DNA from: Candidatus Omnitrophota bacterium
Lineage (GTDB): Bacteria > Omnitrophota > Gorgyraeia > Gorgyraeales > Gorgyraeaceae
Assembly (NCBI GenBank): GCA_020057645.1
Contig: JAGVFL010000062.1
Location: forward strand, 1 to 6,578
Reading direction: 5' to 3'
Length of the DNA: 6,578 bases
Shown in pieces: positions 5,779 through 6,578 of the stretch (position 1 is its first letter; the number at the start of each line of letters is the position of its first letter). The notes under the pieces were generated by a model, which was not told the origin of the DNA, searched no databases, and saw nothing but the letters and a program-made list of their open reading frames with translations. Position numbers and translations under genes: made by a program.

Positions 5779-6578
5779 TTTATTGCTTTCTTTATTTCTT
5801 CAACTGCCTTTGGATGGTTCATGACTAATATATCAGCGCCTGAATTCAGGTATGCCGTGGCTGTGGCGATTTCCCATAAAATGCCGGTATCCAGGGGCCC
5901 TGTTTTAGCTTCTTTGGCGCGCCACGCCTCCTGACCGACAAAACTCATCATCGGCATGGACAACATCCTGTCCCCGGAAAGGCCGGCGAGCCTGGTCCTT
6001 TCCATTATAGAATAAGTATATTCAAGGCCGTATCCCAATGCGCCTGTCGCGTGATGTATTACTATTTTATCTGCCGGAAACTGCATATCGCAGATGAGTA
6101 TATTTAACTGTTTCGCGATATTTATATCTATGGGCGCCTCTGAAATTATAGCGTGTCCTGCGCTAAGGCACGCGGCAGTCAGCGTTTTATAGTTTGCCTG
6201 AGTCGCGATGCCGAAAAGGCAGTTTTCTCCTTTTGCGACGTTCGCGCAATGCGCCATAACCTCGTTATCTTTTTCAGGGGCAGAACTTCCTATGACGATC
6301 AAAGGGGCAGAAACAGCTTTCATGACTTTTTCCAGAGTTTTTCCCGCTTCTTCGCCGGAAGCATTTTTCGAGTCAGGGTGCACGCTTGCAAGCCTTAAGC
6401 ATATAAGATCGGCTGAAAATTTATCCACGCACATCTTTGCCCACTCGCCCGGATCTTTAAGCGCTTTTCCAAAACTTGATTTAAGCACCTCCGGCCAGGG
6501 TTCAGGCTCCATGTCCCATACCTCCATTGCCACGACCGGAGGATTCGGGCACTTGTCTTCGCCGTCTATAAAATAGAT
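5763..6578 (-). CDS. acsD: Acetyl-CoA decarbonylase/synthase delta subunit (corrinoid iron-sulfur protein small subunit), N-terminus cut by window edge
   Basis: AcsD/CdhD is the small subunit of the corrinoid iron-sulfur protein, which carries the methyl group from AcsE to the acetyl-CoA synthase. The visible 271 residues form most of the PF03599-type TIM barrel: PPVVAMEVWDMEPEPWP near the start, ADLICLRLASVHPD, PLIVIGSSAPEKD, ENCLFGIAT, HHATGALGYGLEYTYSIMER, MLSMPMMSFVGQEAWRAKEA, and ending in GADILVMNHPKAVEEIK. The frame stays open to the right edge, 15 codons beyond the first in-window ATG at 6533, and those codons (IDGEDKCPNPPVVA) fit the family, so the ATG at 6533 is internal. Compared with the usual 310-320 residues, roughly 40-50 N-terminal residues are missing. 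Its stop codon sits within an inverted repeat. The acsE gene follows, as in many acs clusters. Confidence 0.95.
   Translation of the reverse strand: MYFIDGEDKCPNPPVVAMEVWDMEPEPWPEVLKSSFGKALKDPGEWAKMCVDKFSADLICLRLASVHPDSKNASGEEAGKTLEKVMKAVSAPLIVIGSSAPEKDNEVMAHCANVAKGENCLFGIATQANYKTLTAACLSAGHAIISEAPIDINIAKQLNILICDMQFPADKIVIHHATGALGYGLEYTYSIMERTRLAGLSGDRMLSMPMMSFVGQEAWRAKEAKTGPLDTGILWEIATATAYLNSGADILVMNHPKAVEEIKKAINKVTL

Overview
The window reads almost entirely from the minus strand and looks like a moderately AT-rich genome fragment from an anaerobic bacterium that uses the Wood-Ljungdahl (reductive acetyl-CoA) pathway. Ribosomal protein S21 (rpsU) argues for Bacteria, since archaea lack it. 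Several genes (a fused hexulose-6-phosphate synthase/RraA-like protein, a free-standing BioD-like/DRTGG protein) have a flavour common to archaea and to uncultured anaerobic bacterial lineages. An Omnitrophota-like source is possible, but this is a guess that the window cannot prove.

Layout in the direction of transcription (right to left): acsD, corrinoid iron-sulfur protein small subunit, 5' end outside the window (5763-6578); acsE, methyltetrahydrofolate:corrinoid protein methyltransferase (4922-5716); a YjbQ/UPF0047 protein (4447-4866); an HPS-RraA-like fusion (3100-4386); a BioD-like P-loop/DRTGG protein (1991-3100); tatA (1824-1988); then, behind its own strong sigma-70-type promoter, rpsU (1587-1763) and a Sec-exported M16 family peptidase that runs off the left edge (1-1550). 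There is no gene-free stretch longer than about 100 bases.

AcsE moves the methyl group from methyl-tetrahydrofolate to the cobalt of the corrinoid protein, of which AcsD is one subunit. The next three genes are tightly packed behind them and probably co-transcribed, but their link to acetyl-CoA synthesis is not established. The HPS domain suggests a connection to formaldehyde or ribulose-5-phosphate metabolism, and the BioD-like protein resembles the N-terminal, non-catalytic part of long phosphotransacetylases.

The most unusual structural feature is a set of three long inverted repeats, one in each of the three real intergenic gaps of the acs segment (acsD/acsE, acsE/yjbQ, yjbQ/hps). Two share a nearly identical 23-bp core. 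None has a U-run on the transcribed strand, so they do not look like ordinary terminators. They are better candidates for mRNA processing/stability elements or a family of small palindromic repeats.
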